Shown here: in pieces, positions 18,801 to 31,214 of the stretch
Layout: the number at the start of each line of letters is the position of its first letter
Position numbering within the stretch: position 1 is the stretch's first letter
Source of the DNA: Symsagittifera roscoffensis
Taxonomy: Eukaryota > Xenacoelomorpha > Acoela > Convolutidae
NCBI RefSeq assembly: GCF_963678635.1
Contig: NC_087069.1
Coordinates: 20,808,660-20,868,659, forward strand
Reading direction: 5' to 3'
Length of the DNA: 60,000 nt
The notes under the pieces: generated by a model
What the model was told of the DNA's origin: nothing
What the model saw: only the letters and a program-made list of their open reading frames with translations
Database searches by the model: none
Program-made: the position numbers and the translations under genes

Positions 18801-21600
18801 ATGGAACAACGAGTAACCACCGGATATTGTTGCAGTCGTGCCGTTTGCAAACGGCAGAATTACAGTTTACCGGAACGAAAGCAATCCAACGCGGTTTGTG
18901 GTGGAACCACTGGGACTTCTGATGGAGGAAACTGTTTCTGCTCGATATAATTTCATGACAGAGGTACTCTTTCAATATAATATTTAATCATTCTTTGTTA
19001 AAAATTAAGTTAGAAACTGATAACGAAACATATCAAGAAATTGTACGTTTACAATTCAATTCGGTTTAATTTAGGGTAATGCCATCGCCTGAATTGAATC
19101 ATTTTTTACTTAATAAGACTTTTGTAAGAGTGGCTTTTTGAACTCCCACGTCCTTAAAACATTGAGTTATGTATTATATACTATACTCATAGAGTAATTT
19201 CAGATAAGGTACACCGTCTGCTTGTCACGCTATCATATTTTCGGCCCGATAGATTCGTGCAACTTCTTAGTCTAATACCAATCCTAATCTTACTTTTATA
19301 TCTCCTAGTCTCAATAGATCTAGTGTACACCGGTTTGCGGGAGTTAGTTCCAGAATGAGGACGACTTTATTCTAAGTTTAACTCAAATTGTTCTGGTATT
19401 GAAACTACAAGTAGTTTTCTTGCTAGTTTTGATATTTTTTCAAATTTAGATAGTCTTAAAGTATGACTTCATTTGTATCAATTTACTTTAATGTTTTTTG
19501 ATATCTGTCAAGCCCGACAAGGTTTGAGAAATCGATAGCCAAGTTTCAAACATCTGGAAAAAAGTACAATGAAACTTAAAAAACGTATAGCAATTATTAT
19601 AGCAATTCCACGAATCATAAATTTTTTGGTTTCAGCTAGAAGATTTTTTTTGCGACCTTACAAAATTATGTTTAACTTGAATTATGGTTTTCTTGCAGGA
19701 ATTTGCAATTATCTTGCAAGATCTTGATACATACATCTTGTCAAGCATCATGCAAGATCTTGCAGGATAACCATTGGCTATCAACTAGGGTTCGAAAAAC
19801 TTTCTAGCTTACATTTTTTCGCTGGGTTTTGTAATCAAGTTCAATTAGATACTATTAGGCAGTTGAGGCTATTACAAGTAAATTCAACACTTAGAAATAA
19901 GTGGGTTGTTAGTTTGATGGAGTATGATTGGTTAGTATTTAAAATTTTATAGAGATAAAATATCATAATAATAACCAATGATAAATACTAGTTTACATCT
20001 GGTTCCAATACGCACTTTTTTCACCCCAAAGCCTGAAAAGATGGACCTTTTTTCCATTACTATCTCGGCGCACAATTCACATGGGATGATAGTTCTTGAT
20101 AAACTCAGTAGCTCTTGTTACATTTATTTTTTGGAGGTTCCTGTTTTAGTTCCAGTTTTCGTGCCTTTTTTATTACTGGTTTTTTCTTTTGTTGTTTTAG
20201 TTATGTTCTTTTCTCAAAAATCAAGCTTTTAGTTTTGGTTTTGTCTTTCGAATTTTTGGTGTTTTGTTTTTTTTGTGCTCAGACTTAAAAGTAGTCTTCA
20301 AAAGAATAATTTATCCAGTTATAAGCTGGTGTTAATTCAGTTTGGGAACCATGGGTTTTCTTTTCTTAGTCAGGCTGTTAGGTTGTGGTTTGTGGTGTTT
20401 AGTAAGCTTGCGTTGGTTAGATTGGATTATTATATAAATCCTTTCCAACCGGGTTAAAGGAAAGTTTGAAATGTTAGAGTTGTTAGAGGAAAGTTTGTTA
20501 GAGGTGTTATCAGTGAAAGTTAAAACTTAAATTCAATAATTTAAACAATTCTTCGTGGTCGAGCTGTACGATTGTGGATAGAATTTGTGGGCGATTGAAT
20601 ATTGATAATATAAAAAAGCGTCCTCGAAAAGGTTAGTACTGCTTTTTGCAATTTATGGGCAATTTTTCTTAATTTACTACTTCAAAATTAAGAAGTTTAC
20701 TGCTTGATTTGGGGTTGAAAATATCAATTTATTTTCAATTTTATGAAGATTTACTGCATTGGGGAAAAGAAATTTTATAATAATTTTTTGCTTCGTACAG
20801 GAGAAAATTACTGCTTCAATTATTGAAATTGGTTAATGGAAATTTATGAACTAGTAAAAGATTCCTGTTTTTTATATCGCTTTTTGTTTTGTAGATGATT
20901 GATGATCGTGTCTATGAAGAAAAAGGAAAACATTTATGAAGAATAGTTAGTTTTTGTTCGTATTAATTATTAAATTATTCAATTTATATTACCTAATTGT
21001 CGGTGAAGAATCCGTGGGGAAAAACGTCGCGGATGATGTCTGATGAAGTTAGTAATTAGCTAGCAAATGAATGATGTGTTTAGTTTGAAGAAGTGGCCAA
21101 AGCAGTTCGAGTGCTTTAATGATGTTGTGCTCTTCAGTGCTAGATGACAGTTCATACGGTGTGTTTTGAATAAGGTTATATAATTTATGCTTATATCGAG
21201 TATTATATATGAATTCTAGGATTGGGACTTCAAGGGGCGGGATTCGTCTACGTTTAAGATTTTGGTTAGCGGACTGAAGCTATATCTGGGTAATGGGATC
21301 GTAATTGCGGAGAATGCCTTGTAAGCTAGTGTCTTTATTACAAAAGGTGAAGTTAAGAAAAAAATGGTGAGTTGTAAGTAGAAATAAAGTATTGATATCT
21401 ATGGTGAAGTTGTCGTGCTGGTGTATTAAGAGTGTAACGGTGTTGGATGAACTGGTAGAAAATGCACGTGTGGGTTTATTGAGTTCGTAACATGACATCG
21501 TGTGACTAGTGCAAATCACGTTCTTTGGGTGTGAGGAAAAGAAAGGTTTTTGAAAAGTGGTTAAAATTGTTGAAGTATGAAACATAAGCATAAATATCAC
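18800..21600 (+). repeat. Core arm of the palindrome, left
   Basis: The reverse complement of 24,106-26,440. It contains the perfect palindrome CCGTTTGCAAACGG at 18,845-18,858, T1-like sequence at 19,190-19,385 with a TATAAAAG box on the minus strand, a cluster of palindromic TGCAAGATCTTGCA-like words at 19,690-19,770, and a stretch (20,630-20,830) where TTTACTGCTT-like words recur. Compared with the right arm, about 300-350 bp are extra near 19,816-20,150; this extra part includes sequence of the 1.4-kb element. Confidence 0.7.
21043..21600 (-). pseudogene. Unidentified ORF in the core arm, left copy (broken)
   Basis: Minus-strand frame 21,280-21,600 encodes the same protein start as 24,106-24,648 (TSHTMSCYELNKPTR, then TVTLLIHQHDNFTIDIN), followed by a frame break. 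The remaining similarity continues to about 21,043 in another frame. See the right copy for the intact version. Confidence 0.4.
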
Positions 21601-21654
21601 GGAGTGCTGCTGAAATCACGTTGTCGTATTTTTTATTTAAGGTGTTGAGCGCTA

Positions 21655-22965
21655 GATCGCTTTCGTGCCGGTAAACTGTAACTCTGCCGTTTGCAAACGG
21701 GACAATCGCAACTATATCCGGTGGTTACTCAATGTTCCATAAACTACCTGCTTTTACATGCTGCAATCGCCAACAGTGGAATAATGTAAACGTTCATCTA
21801 AATTCAAAATCAATTTGATATAATATTTCAGAATTTTAATTTGTTTTGGCCATACTTGATCAATCTCTGCGTGACTCTGCAGTGAACATTTATGTCTCAG
21901 CCAGTTTTTGTGCCAGTACAATATGAGAATACTGAAAACATAAATAAAGGCAAAAAAATTAAAAAAAAAACGAAAAAGAAAAAATCGAGAATTTTAATGA
22001 AGTTGTAAGAAAATGTTACGATAAATGTCAAAAACGCACAATTTGAACAACAGTTTGCAAAACTGATGAATTTTCGGATGAAAAAATTATTGATTTTTGC
22101 GGAAAAAGACTTGAAAGCCTGTATCGTGATGACTTTCCGAGAGCGAATTTATGTAATTACAGACAAATCAAGTACAATCAGTTGTGTCAAAAGCTCAGAA
22201 CGTTTTCGGATAAAGTATGATTTTTTTTGAAAATTAGGAATTGAAACTTAAGACTTAATACGTTGTCTAGGCGTTAGATCGGAAAAAAAGGAGTTTTGTA
22301 CGCAGAATTAGTCACTCCTTAGCAAAATGCGGATATAGGCCAAGGAACATCTAACCGCAAAAATTGACGTTAAGAAAGCATCTTATTTTACTGAAAACAT
22401 CAAGTGTGTCTGGCTCCATTTTAGTTTAACTGAAATTTTTAACAGCCGATTACAACGATTTTCAATTGTTCAATCGCCAAATAAACTTGGGCGTAAAAGT
22501 TTGCTTCTCGAGAAGTAATTTAAAAAACGAATCTACTCTTGAAAAACGACATTCTTCCTGAAAATTGTTAGTTATGAAATTTTTTGCCGAATAGCTTTAC
22601 TCACTGAAAAAATCAATTAGATAAACGGAAGAATTAAAAGAAAACTTAGACAAAAAATTTTAAGTCGAAAAACAATAAAATAAACAAAAAAGTGAGTATG
22701 CTCAGGTATTTATCAGATTTTTCGATTGCTAAAACTATACGCTTAAATAAATGCATTTAGTTATCTATTATTTGGAGAGTCGTGTGAAACAATCAAAGTA
22801 TAAAGCCGATATTCAAAAAATTATTGAATATATTTACTGGAACAATTACTTGTTAACAAAATCAATAGAGGTTCAAAATGATAGACATATACATAATTTT
22901 TGTATTTACGTCGCACTTAATTCTAATAGAGTTTAGAAGTCCACCTGGGTTGATCTAATAAACTT
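21655..22965 (+). repeat. Repeat block R, central copy (empty site for element H)
   Basis: Same orientation as 26,440-28,014. At 22,516-22,545 the flanks of element H are joined directly (AGAAGTAATTTAAAAAACG, then ATCTACTCTTG), giving the uninterrupted target. The frame at 22,751-22,936 (61 codons, with YLESRVKQSKYKADIQKI) is repeated at 29,323-29,508 with few changes. No family is recognised. Confidence 0.6.
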
Positions 22966-23008
22966 TTTTGTTCAGACTTTCGATACGAAAGTGTCGGAAT
23001 ATTAGTGC
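22966..23008 (+). mobile_element. Element H, truncated copy 5
   Basis: Only the first 40 or so bases of the element remain, including ACTTTCGATACGAAAGT and GTCGGAATATTAGTGC, after which the sequence switches to block D. It sits at the same site as copy 1. Confidence 0.6.
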
Positions 23009-23260
23009 GACTATAAAAAATGCGCGCAAAAACTTCAAATATTTGCCTCAAACAAAATGCATTGAATCAGAATTTTTTAAAATAATTTTAAAAAATAAAA
23101 CCAACAACACTAGGCCAGTCCTAAAAAACAGGCTGCGGTTTCCAGCCACTGAGTTTTGCGAAACAAAGGTTTTATATCCAGACTCATGAAATTACTTCAA
23201 ATTATTTTTCACGGGACTTTTCATTCATAGTTCAACGGGACTTTTTGACTTAATCTGCAG

Positions 23261-23442
23261 AGGTTGTCCCAGATGAGAAGTTGATTGTTAGTTGTGATTC
23301 AGAGCAAACCATAAGAAAGAAAGCTAATTACATTAAAAAAATGTTTCGTCGATTGAAAAAAGCTTATGATAAAACACCTTTCATGAAAAAAGCGCCAGAA
23401 AAAAATATGGTAGTCATACAAACCCAACAAGGGAAACAATAG
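23261..23442 (+). pseudogene. Recurrent small ORF in block D, central copy
   Basis: A 60-codon frame beginning VVPDEKLIVSCDSEQ and ending VVIQTQQGKQ and a stop, after an acceptor-like TTAATCTGCAG. Relative to the copy at 29,939 it differs mostly by amino-acid replacements but keeps the frame and stop. It is lysine-rich. Function unknown. Confidence 0.45.
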
Positions 23443-24102
23443 TAGACAAGTCATTTTCTTGGGATTTTTTTTCTTTTTTCTTCTATAGATTGGTAATGAA
23501 TTGTATGACAAGCCTTGTTTCAAAAAAAAGTCGTTTGATTATCATTTTTGTCTACCGGGGTGGCATGCATTTTCCAAAAAAAGTGCATCTCGTTGATTTC
23601 AAAGTTTGTTTTGAAGTTTAAAAACCAGACAACAGGTGCTTCCAAATTTTTAAATATGAAATTAAAAAGAGGCTAATTTACTGCTTTATGGATTATTGAA
23701 TTGATCAGAAGCGAAACCAGGGTACTTGCCAAGAAGTATGATCCTGTTTAGAGATTTTTGTTTCAATGAAAAATTTCAAAAAATAGTGCAGTTTATGTGA
23801 TTATACTGGTGCGTAACTGTAGAAGGTTTTCACTATTTCTAAAAATACCACCAAAAAGTAGTTTTTTAGGAATAACTACTTTGAAAGAAACTTACACAGT
23901 AATGAAAGTAAAAAAACTGAAAATACTTCAAAGACCCTTTTCGAAGCAAGTGCTGTATCCTAGAGATGAAATTGTGAAAAGTAAGACTACAGGTAAAATT
24001 GTACTAAGATCTTGAAATATTTGCCTCAAACAGAACCCAGACAAAGTTTTTTACACAGAAAAGTATAAAAAATTGCATTGAATTTTTTTGTGAATTCAGA
24101 AT

Positions 24103-26440
24103 TTTTTGCTTATGATTCATACTTCAACAATTTTAACCACTTTTCAAAAACCTTTCTTTTCCTCACACCCAAAGAACGTGATTTGCACTAGTCACACGAT
24201 GTCATGTTACGAACTCAACAAACACACACGCACATTTTCTACCAGTTCATCCAACACCGTTACACTCTTAATACACCAGCACGACAACTTCACCATAGAT
24301 ATCAATACTTTGATTCTTAATACACCTCACCATTTTTTCTTAAATTCACCTATAGTTTTAAAGACACTAACCTACAAGGCATCCTCCGAAAAACGATTCC
24401 ATTACCCAGATGTATATCTTCAGTCCCCTAATCAAACTCTTAAAGGTAGACGAATCCCGCCCACTGAAGTCCCAATCCTTGAATTCATATATAACACTCG
24501 ATATAATCGTAAACTCCTAAACTTTATTCAAAACACACCGTATGAGTTGTCACCTAGCACTAAAGAGCACAACATCATTAAAGTCCTCGAACTGCTTTGG
24601 CCACTTCTTCAAAATAAACACATTATTCGTTTGCTAGCTAATTACTAACCTCATCAGACATCATCCACGACGTTTTTCCCGACGGATTCTTCACCGACAA
24701 TTACGTAAAATGCATTAAATAATATGCTAATTAGACGAGCAAAACCTAACCATTTTTCATAAATGTTTTCTTTTTTCTTCATTGACACGATTATCAATCA
24801 TCCACAAAACAAAAAGCGAATTAAAAAAAAATCTTTAACTAGATTCATAAATTTCCATTAACCAAGTTCAATAATTGAAGCAGTAAAGTTTTCCAGTACA
24901 AAGAAATAAATTAATATATAAATTCTTTTCCACAATGCAGTAAATTTTCACAAAATTGAAAATAAATTGATAATTTTAACCCCCAAATCAAGCAGTAAAC
25001 TTCATAATTTTAGAGTAGTAATTTAATAAAAATTGCCCATAAAATGCAAAAATTAGTACTAACCTTTTCAAAGACGCTTCTTTAAATTACCAATATTCAC
25101 TCGCCCACAAATTCAATCCACAATCGCACAGCTCGCCTACGAAGAGCTGTTTAAATTAATGAATTTAAATTTAAATTTTCACTGATAACAACTCTAATAA
25201 GTTTTAACACATTTCAAACTTTCTTTTAACCCGGTTGGAAAGGAATTATATAATAATCCAATCTAACCAACGCAAGCTTAATAAACACCACAAACCACAA
25301 ACTAACAGTATGACTAAGAAAAGAAAACCCACGGTTCCCAAACTGGATTAACACCAGCTTATAACTGGATAAATTATTCTTTTGAAGACTACTTTTAAGT
25401 CTGAGCACAAAAAAAAACACCAAAAAGTCGAAAGACAAACCCAAAACAAAACTTTTGGTTTTTGAGAAAAGGAAACAACTAAAACAACAAAAGAAAAAAT
25501 GTAACAAAAATGTAAGCTAGAAAGTTTTTCGAACCCTAGTTGATAGCCAATGGTTATCCTGCAAGATCTTGCATGATGCTTGACAAGATGTATGTATCAA
25601 GATCTTGCAAGATAATTGCAAATTCCTGCAAGAAAACCATAATTCAAGTTAAACATAATTTTGTAAGGTCGCAAAAAAAATCTTCTAGCTGAAACCAAAA
25701 AATTTATGATTCGTGGAATTGCTATAATAATTGCTTTACGTTTTTTAAGTTTCATTGTACTTTTTTCCAGATGTTTGAAACTTGGCTATCGATTTCTCAA
25801 ACCTTGTCGGGCTTGACAGATATCAAAAATCATTAAAGTAAATTGATACAAATGAAGTCATACTTTAAGACTATCTAAATTTGAAAAAATATCAAAACTA
25901 GCAAGAAAACTACTTGTAGTTTCAATACCAGAACAATTTGAGTTAAACTTAGAATAAGTCGTCCTCATTCTGGAACTAACTCCCGCAAACCGGTGTACAC
26001 TAGATCTATTGAGACTAGGAGATATAAAAGTAAGATTAGGATTGGTATTAGACTAAGAAGTTGCACGAATCTATCGGGCCGAAAATATGATAGCGTGACA
26101 AGCAGACGGTGTACCTTATCTGAAATTACTCTATGAGTATAGTATATAATACATAACTCAATGTTTTAAGGACGTGGGAGTTCAAAAAGCCACTCTTACA
26201 AAAGTCTTATTAAGTAAAAAATGATTCAATTCAGGCGATGGCATTACCCTAAATTAAACCGAATTGAATTGTAAACGTACAATTTCTTGATATGTTTCGT
26301 TATCAGTTTCTAACTTAATTTTTAACAAAGAATGATTAAATATTATATTGAAAGAGTACCTCTGTCATGAAATTATATCGAGCAGAAACAGTTTCCTCCA
26401 TCAGAAGTCCCAGTGGTTCCACCACAAACCGCGTTGGATT
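24103..26440 (-). repeat. Core arm of the palindrome, right
   Basis: Inverted partner of 18,800-21,600. It carries the TATAAAAG box at 26,023-26,030 within T1-like sequence, the TGCAAGATCTTGCA-like cluster at 25,545-25,630, and the AGCAGTAAA words at 24,880-25,020. Confidence 0.7.
24106..24648 (+). CDS. Unidentified 180-codon ORF in the core arm, right copy
   Basis: The longest open frame inside the palindrome. Visible segments are TSHTMSCYELNKHTRTF, TVTLLIHQHDNFTIDINT, VPILEFIYNTRYNRKLLN, and a C-terminal helix-like part ending IIRLLANY and a stop. The N-terminus is cut by the junction with block C/D at about 24,103; in the left arm the upstream sequence is different and could encode more in another frame. 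Part of the protein is kept in the inverted copy (21,043-21,600), which has a frame break. No domain is recognised; a mobile-element protein is the likeliest origin. Whether it is expressed is unknown. Confidence 0.4.
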   Translation: MLMIHTSTILTTFQKPFFSSHPKNVICTSHTMSCYELNKHTRTFSTSSSNTVTLLIHQHDNFTIDINTLILNTPHHFFLNSPIVLKTLTYKASSEKRFHYPDVYLQSPNQTLKGRRIPPTEVPILEFIYNTRYNRKLLNFIQNTPYELSPSTKEHNIIKVLELLWPLLQNKHIIRLLANY

Positions 26441-28014
26441 GCTTTCGTTCCGGTAAACTGTAATTCTGCCGTTTGCAAACGGCACGATTGCAACAATATC
26501 CGGTGGTTACTCGATGTTCCATAAACTACCTGCTTTTACTTTTTAGCACAGCTGCTGCAATCGCCAATAGTGGAATAATGTAAACGTTCATCTAAATTCA
26601 AAATCAAGTTGATATAAGTGTTCAGAATTTTAATTTGTTTTGGCCATACTTGATCAATCCCTGTGTGACTCTGCAGTGAACCTTTATGCCTACGCCAATT
26701 TTTGTGCCTATACATTGTGAGAATACTGAAATTATAAATAAGGGCAAAAAAATTCAAAAAAAACGAAAAAAAAAATCGAGAGTTCAAATTAAGTTGTAAA
26801 AAAAAATTACGATAAATGTCAAAAACACAGCTTGAATGACAGTTTGCAAAACTGATCAATTTTCGGTAGAAAAAACCATTGATTTTTGCGGAAAAAGACT
26901 TGAAAGCCTGTATCGTGATAATTTTCCGAGAGCGAGTTTATGTAATTGCAGACAAAACAGGTACAATCAGTTTTATCAAAAGCTCAGATTGTTTCGGATA
27001 AGGTTTTTTTTTGCAAATTAGGGCATGAAAACTAAAGATTCATTACGATATCTTGGCGTTAGATCGGAAAAAATGAGTTTTGTACGCAAAGTTAGTCACT
27101 GCCTAAGCAAAATGCGGATTTAGGCCAATGAACATCTAACAGCAAAAAATGCCGTTAAGGAAGCCTCTTATTTTAATGAAAACCTCAAGTGTGTCTTGTC
27201 CCATCTTAGTTTTACTGAAATTTTTAACAGCCGATTGCAACGGGAAACTTTCAATTGTTCAATCGCCAAATTAACTGGGGCGTAAAAATTTGCTTCATGA
27301 GAAGTAATTTAAACAAAACTGCTCGTATCAGGGCGAAGCCCTGAATAGTCCGACTGCCTTTTAAGGTTTTATGGAGCAGTTATAACATTAAAAAGTTAAA
27401 TGTAATAAAATAAAATGAAATTTTTTTCAATTTGAAATTTTTTAGGGAAAATCATCTCCCCACGCGCCATTTAATGTACAAAAAGATAGATTTACACCTT
27501 GTAACAAACCAATTATGGCAAATACGCTTGATACAACCAATTTGGAACGATTTCTAACTTGGATTAAATCTCGGCTGACGCGTTAATAGCGCAAGATATA
27601 TCGCGCGATAATTGTCACAAGTTGGCCAAAAAGGCAATCTTTAAACCCCCATTACTTTACGAATAATAATCACAGGTAAAATATCTTTTCAAATTTGAGC
27701 TCAGGACAACAATACTTTTTGATTGATATTTGAACATTCCGTCAAAAAGTCTAACTTTGTCTGAAGAAAAAAATCCACCCCGAGCATAAATATTTCGTTA
27801 CTTTCGTATCGAAAGTCGGAACAAAAACGGATCTACTCTTGAAAAGCGACATTCAGCCTGACAATTGTTGGTTAGGAAATTTTATGCCGAAAGCTTTACT
27901 CACTAAAAAAATCAATAAAATAAACAAAGAATAAAAGAAAAAATTAGACAAAACTTTTTAAATGTCGATAGACAATACTTTGAAAAAGTGAGTATGCTCA
28001 GGTATAGGAAAACT
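26440..28014 (+). repeat. Repeat block R, right copy 1
   Basis: Contains CCGTTTGCAAACGG at 26,471-26,484, frames shared with the other R units, and element H copy 3 at 27,314-27,825. It ends abruptly in the GAGTATGCTCAGGTAT region, where the next unit begins part-way through its own sequence, so the two units are a truncated direct duplication. Confidence 0.6.
27314..27825 (-). mobile_element. Element H, copy 3
   Basis: Full-length inverted copy. The hairpin TCAGGGC-GAA-GCCCTGA is near its left end (27,328-27,344) and ACTTTCGTATCGAAAGT near its right end. It occupies the same site in block R as copies 2 and 4. Confidence 0.65.
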
Positions 28015-29530
28015 ATAAGAAAAAATTGAGAATTCTAATGAAGTCGTAAAAAAATTATGATAAATGTCAAAAATGGACAACTTGAATGACAGTTTGCAAA
28101 ACTGATGAATTTTCGGATGAAAAAATCATTGATTTTTGCGGGAAAAGACTAGAAAGCCTGTATCGTGATAATTTTCCGAGAGCGATTTTATGTAATTGCA
28201 GACAAAACAGGTACAATCAGTTTTGTCAAAAGCTCAGAACATTTTTGGATAAAGTATGATTTTTTTTTAAAGTTAGGAATTGAAACTGAAGACTTAAAAC
28301 GTTGTCTAGGCTTTAGATCGGAAAAAATGAGTTTTGTACGCAAAATTAGTCACTGTCTTAGCAAAATGCGGATATGGGCCAAGGAACATCTTACCGAAAA
28401 AATTGCCGTTAAGGAAGCCTCTTATTTTAATGAAAACCTCAAGTGTGTCTTGTCCCATCTTAGTTTTACTGAAATTTTTAACAGCCGATTGCAACGGGAA
28501 ACATTCAATTGTTCAATCGCCAAATAAACTGGGGCGTAAAAGTTTGCTTCTTGAGAAGTAATTTAAACAAGACTGCTAGTATCAGGGCGAAGCCCTGAAT
28601 GGTCCGACTGCCTTTTAAGGTTTAATGGAGCAGTAATAACATTAAAAAATTAAATGTAATAAAATAAAACGAAATTTTCTTTAATTTGAAATTTTTTAAA
28701 GAAAATCGTCACCCCACACGCCATTTAATGTACAAAAAGATAGATTTAGCTCCTTGTAACAAACCAATTATGGCAAATACGCTTGATACAGCCAATTTGG
28801 AACGATTTCTAACCTGGATTAAATCTCCGCTGACGCGTTAATAGTGCAAGATATATCGCGCGATTATTGTCACAAATTAGCCAAAATGGCAATCTTTAAA
28901 CCCCCATTACTTTACGAATAATAATCATTGGTAAAATATCTTTTCAAATTTGAGCTAAGGACAACAATACTTTTTGATTGATTTTTGAACATTCGGTCAA
29001 AAATGGCTAGTTAAAAAGTCGAACTTTGTCTGAAGAAAAAAAAAACCCACCCCGGGCACAAATATTTCGTTACTTTCGTATCGAAAGTCGGAACAATAAC
29101 AAATCTACTCTTGAAAAACGACATTTTTCCTGAATGTTGTTAGGAATGAAATTTTGTGCCTAATAGCCTTAGTCTCTGAAAAAATCAATTAGGTAAACGG
29201 AAGAATTAAAGAAAAAATCAGACAAAAAATTTTAAATCGATAAACAATACAATAAACAAAAAAGTGAGTATGATCAGGTATTTATCAGATTTTTCGATTG
29301 CTAAAACTATACGCTTAAAAAAATGCATTTAGTTATCTTTTATTTGGAGAATCGTGTGAAACAATCAAAGTATAAAGCCGATATTCAAAAAATTATTGAA
29401 TATATTTACTGGAACAATTACTTGTTAACAAAATCAATAGAGGTTCAAAATGATAGACATATACATAATTTTTGTATTTACGTCGCACTTAATTCTAATA
29501 CAGTTTAGAAGCCCACCTGGGTTGATTTAT
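28015..29530 (+). repeat. Repeat block R, right copy 2
   Basis: Second direct unit, starting part-way into R (at AATTGAGAATTCTAATGAAG-like sequence) and carrying element H copy 4. A 120-codon frame at 28,165-28,527 spans the region and the opposite strand is also partly open, so its coding status is doubtful. The site of element H copy 1 is empty here (29,518-29,545). Confidence 0.6.
28568..29097 (-). mobile_element. Element H, copy 4
   Basis: Closest to copy 2: the hairpin, GCCATTTAATGTAC, GACGCGTTAATAGTGCAAG and the end palindrome are all kept. It is in the opposite orientation to copy 2 because it lies in the other arm. Confidence 0.65.
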
Positions 29531-29938
29531 TAGAATTTTTTATATTTGCTTTAAATCGGAATTCAGTTATTTGCTTATTCTTTGGTTTTGTCATGAAGAA
29601 TTTTTCGATGTGAAAAAAAAACAATTAAAATTACAAACAAAATTTCATTTCAGCTCTTTTTTAGTCAAACCAGTTTTATGATCAAACCGACCATTTCCAC
29701 AAAAACTGCGCCCAAAAACTTCAAATATTTGCCTCAAACTCAGTCCAGACAAAGTTTCTTACACAGAAAAGTATAAAAAAACGTATTGTATTTTTTTGTG
29801 AAGTCAGAATTGTTTTAAATAATTTTAGATAATAAAACAAACAACACTAGGTTTTATATCCAGACACATGAAATTACTTCCACTTATTTTTCACTAATCA
29901 AAACTTAGTTCAACCGGACTTTTTGGCTTAATCTGCAG

Positions 29939-30120
29939 AGGTTGTCCCAGATGAGAATTTGATTCTTAGTTGTGGTTCAGAGCAAGCCATACGAAATAAA
30001 GCTAATTACATTAAAAAAATGTTTTGTCGATTGAAAAAAGCCTATGATAAAACACCATTCATGGAAAAAGCGCCAGTAGAAAATATGGTAGTCATACAAA
30101 CCCAACAAGGGAAACAATAG
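29939..30120 (+). pseudogene. Recurrent small ORF in block D, right copy
   Basis: A frame beginning VVPDENLILSCGSEQ and ending VVIQTQQGKQ and a stop, following TTAATCTGCAG. See the copies at 15,648 and 23,261. Conservation of the reading frame across three repeat copies is the main support for a coding origin. Confidence 0.45.
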
Positions 30121-30261
30121 TAGACATGTCATTTTCTTGGGATTTTTTTCTTTTTTCTTCTATAGATTGGTAATGAGTTGTATGACAAGCCTTTTTTCAA
30201 AAAAAGTCGTATGCTTATCATTTTGTCTACCGGGGTGGCTTGCATTTTCCAGTTTTGAAGT

Positions 30262-31135
30262 TTAAATATCAGACAACAGGTGCTTCCAAATTTTTAAATA
30301 TAAAATCAAAAAGAGACTATATTACTGCTATAAGGATTATTGAAGTGATCAGAAGCAAAACCAGGGTACTTGCCAAGAAGCATGATCCTGTTTAAAAATT
30401 TTTGTTTCAAAGAATAATCGAAAAAATTAGGCAATAATGTTATAATTACTGGTGCGTAACTCTAGAAGGTTTTCACTATTTCTAAAATTACCACTGAAAA
30501 GTTGCTTTTGAAGAAAAACTACTTTGAAAGAAACTAACACAGTAATGGTATTAAAAAAAACCGAAAGTACCTCAAATACCCCCTTCGAACCAAGTCCTGT
30601 ATCCTACAGATAAAATTGTGAAAAGTAAGACAACAGATGAAATTGTACTAAGATCCTTGTTTTCAAAGTATCGCAGCCATTCTTTTTAAAGGACAATAAA
30701 TTTTGTCTAATGGAAGACTTTGGGCAAGAAGTTTTATTGTTTTTTTTTCACCATGGGAAAAAATTAAATTTGTTCAAAATCTTATCTTTAAGACATATTA
30801 TAATTGCATTGCGGTAAATTTGAAACAATTGAAAAGATAAGAAAATACTGGAGCTTTTGTTATCTGCTTGTACGAGAATGTGCAAAAATTTTAAAGTGAG
30901 TTTATCAAAAATGTCTTTATCGGTATCAAAAACTTCGAATATGCAAAAAAAATTAAAATTTTCTAACCTTAGCTTGAATCATTAGTATTTTTGAGTTGCA
31001 AGCAAATTTTGGGGATTCGAATAGCTTTCTTTAGCAATTCGAAAGAAACGAATAGGTTGTTTACATAAAAATTACTCAGTTTTTGAATGATTATTTCTTC
31101 TATTCACATTGCTTTTTTTCCAGTAATAAACTTCA
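30262..31135 (-). repeat. Repeat block C, right partial copy
   Basis: Inverted relative to 14,560-15,540 and a direct duplicate of 32,160-33,090. It is more diverged than the other right-hand copy. No coding region. Confidence 0.6.
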
Positions 31136-31214
31136 AAAAAATAAAAGGCTTTATATCCAGACATATGAAAATACTTTATAAATATTTTTTGAATTTTTAA
31201 ATTTCAACTTCTTT

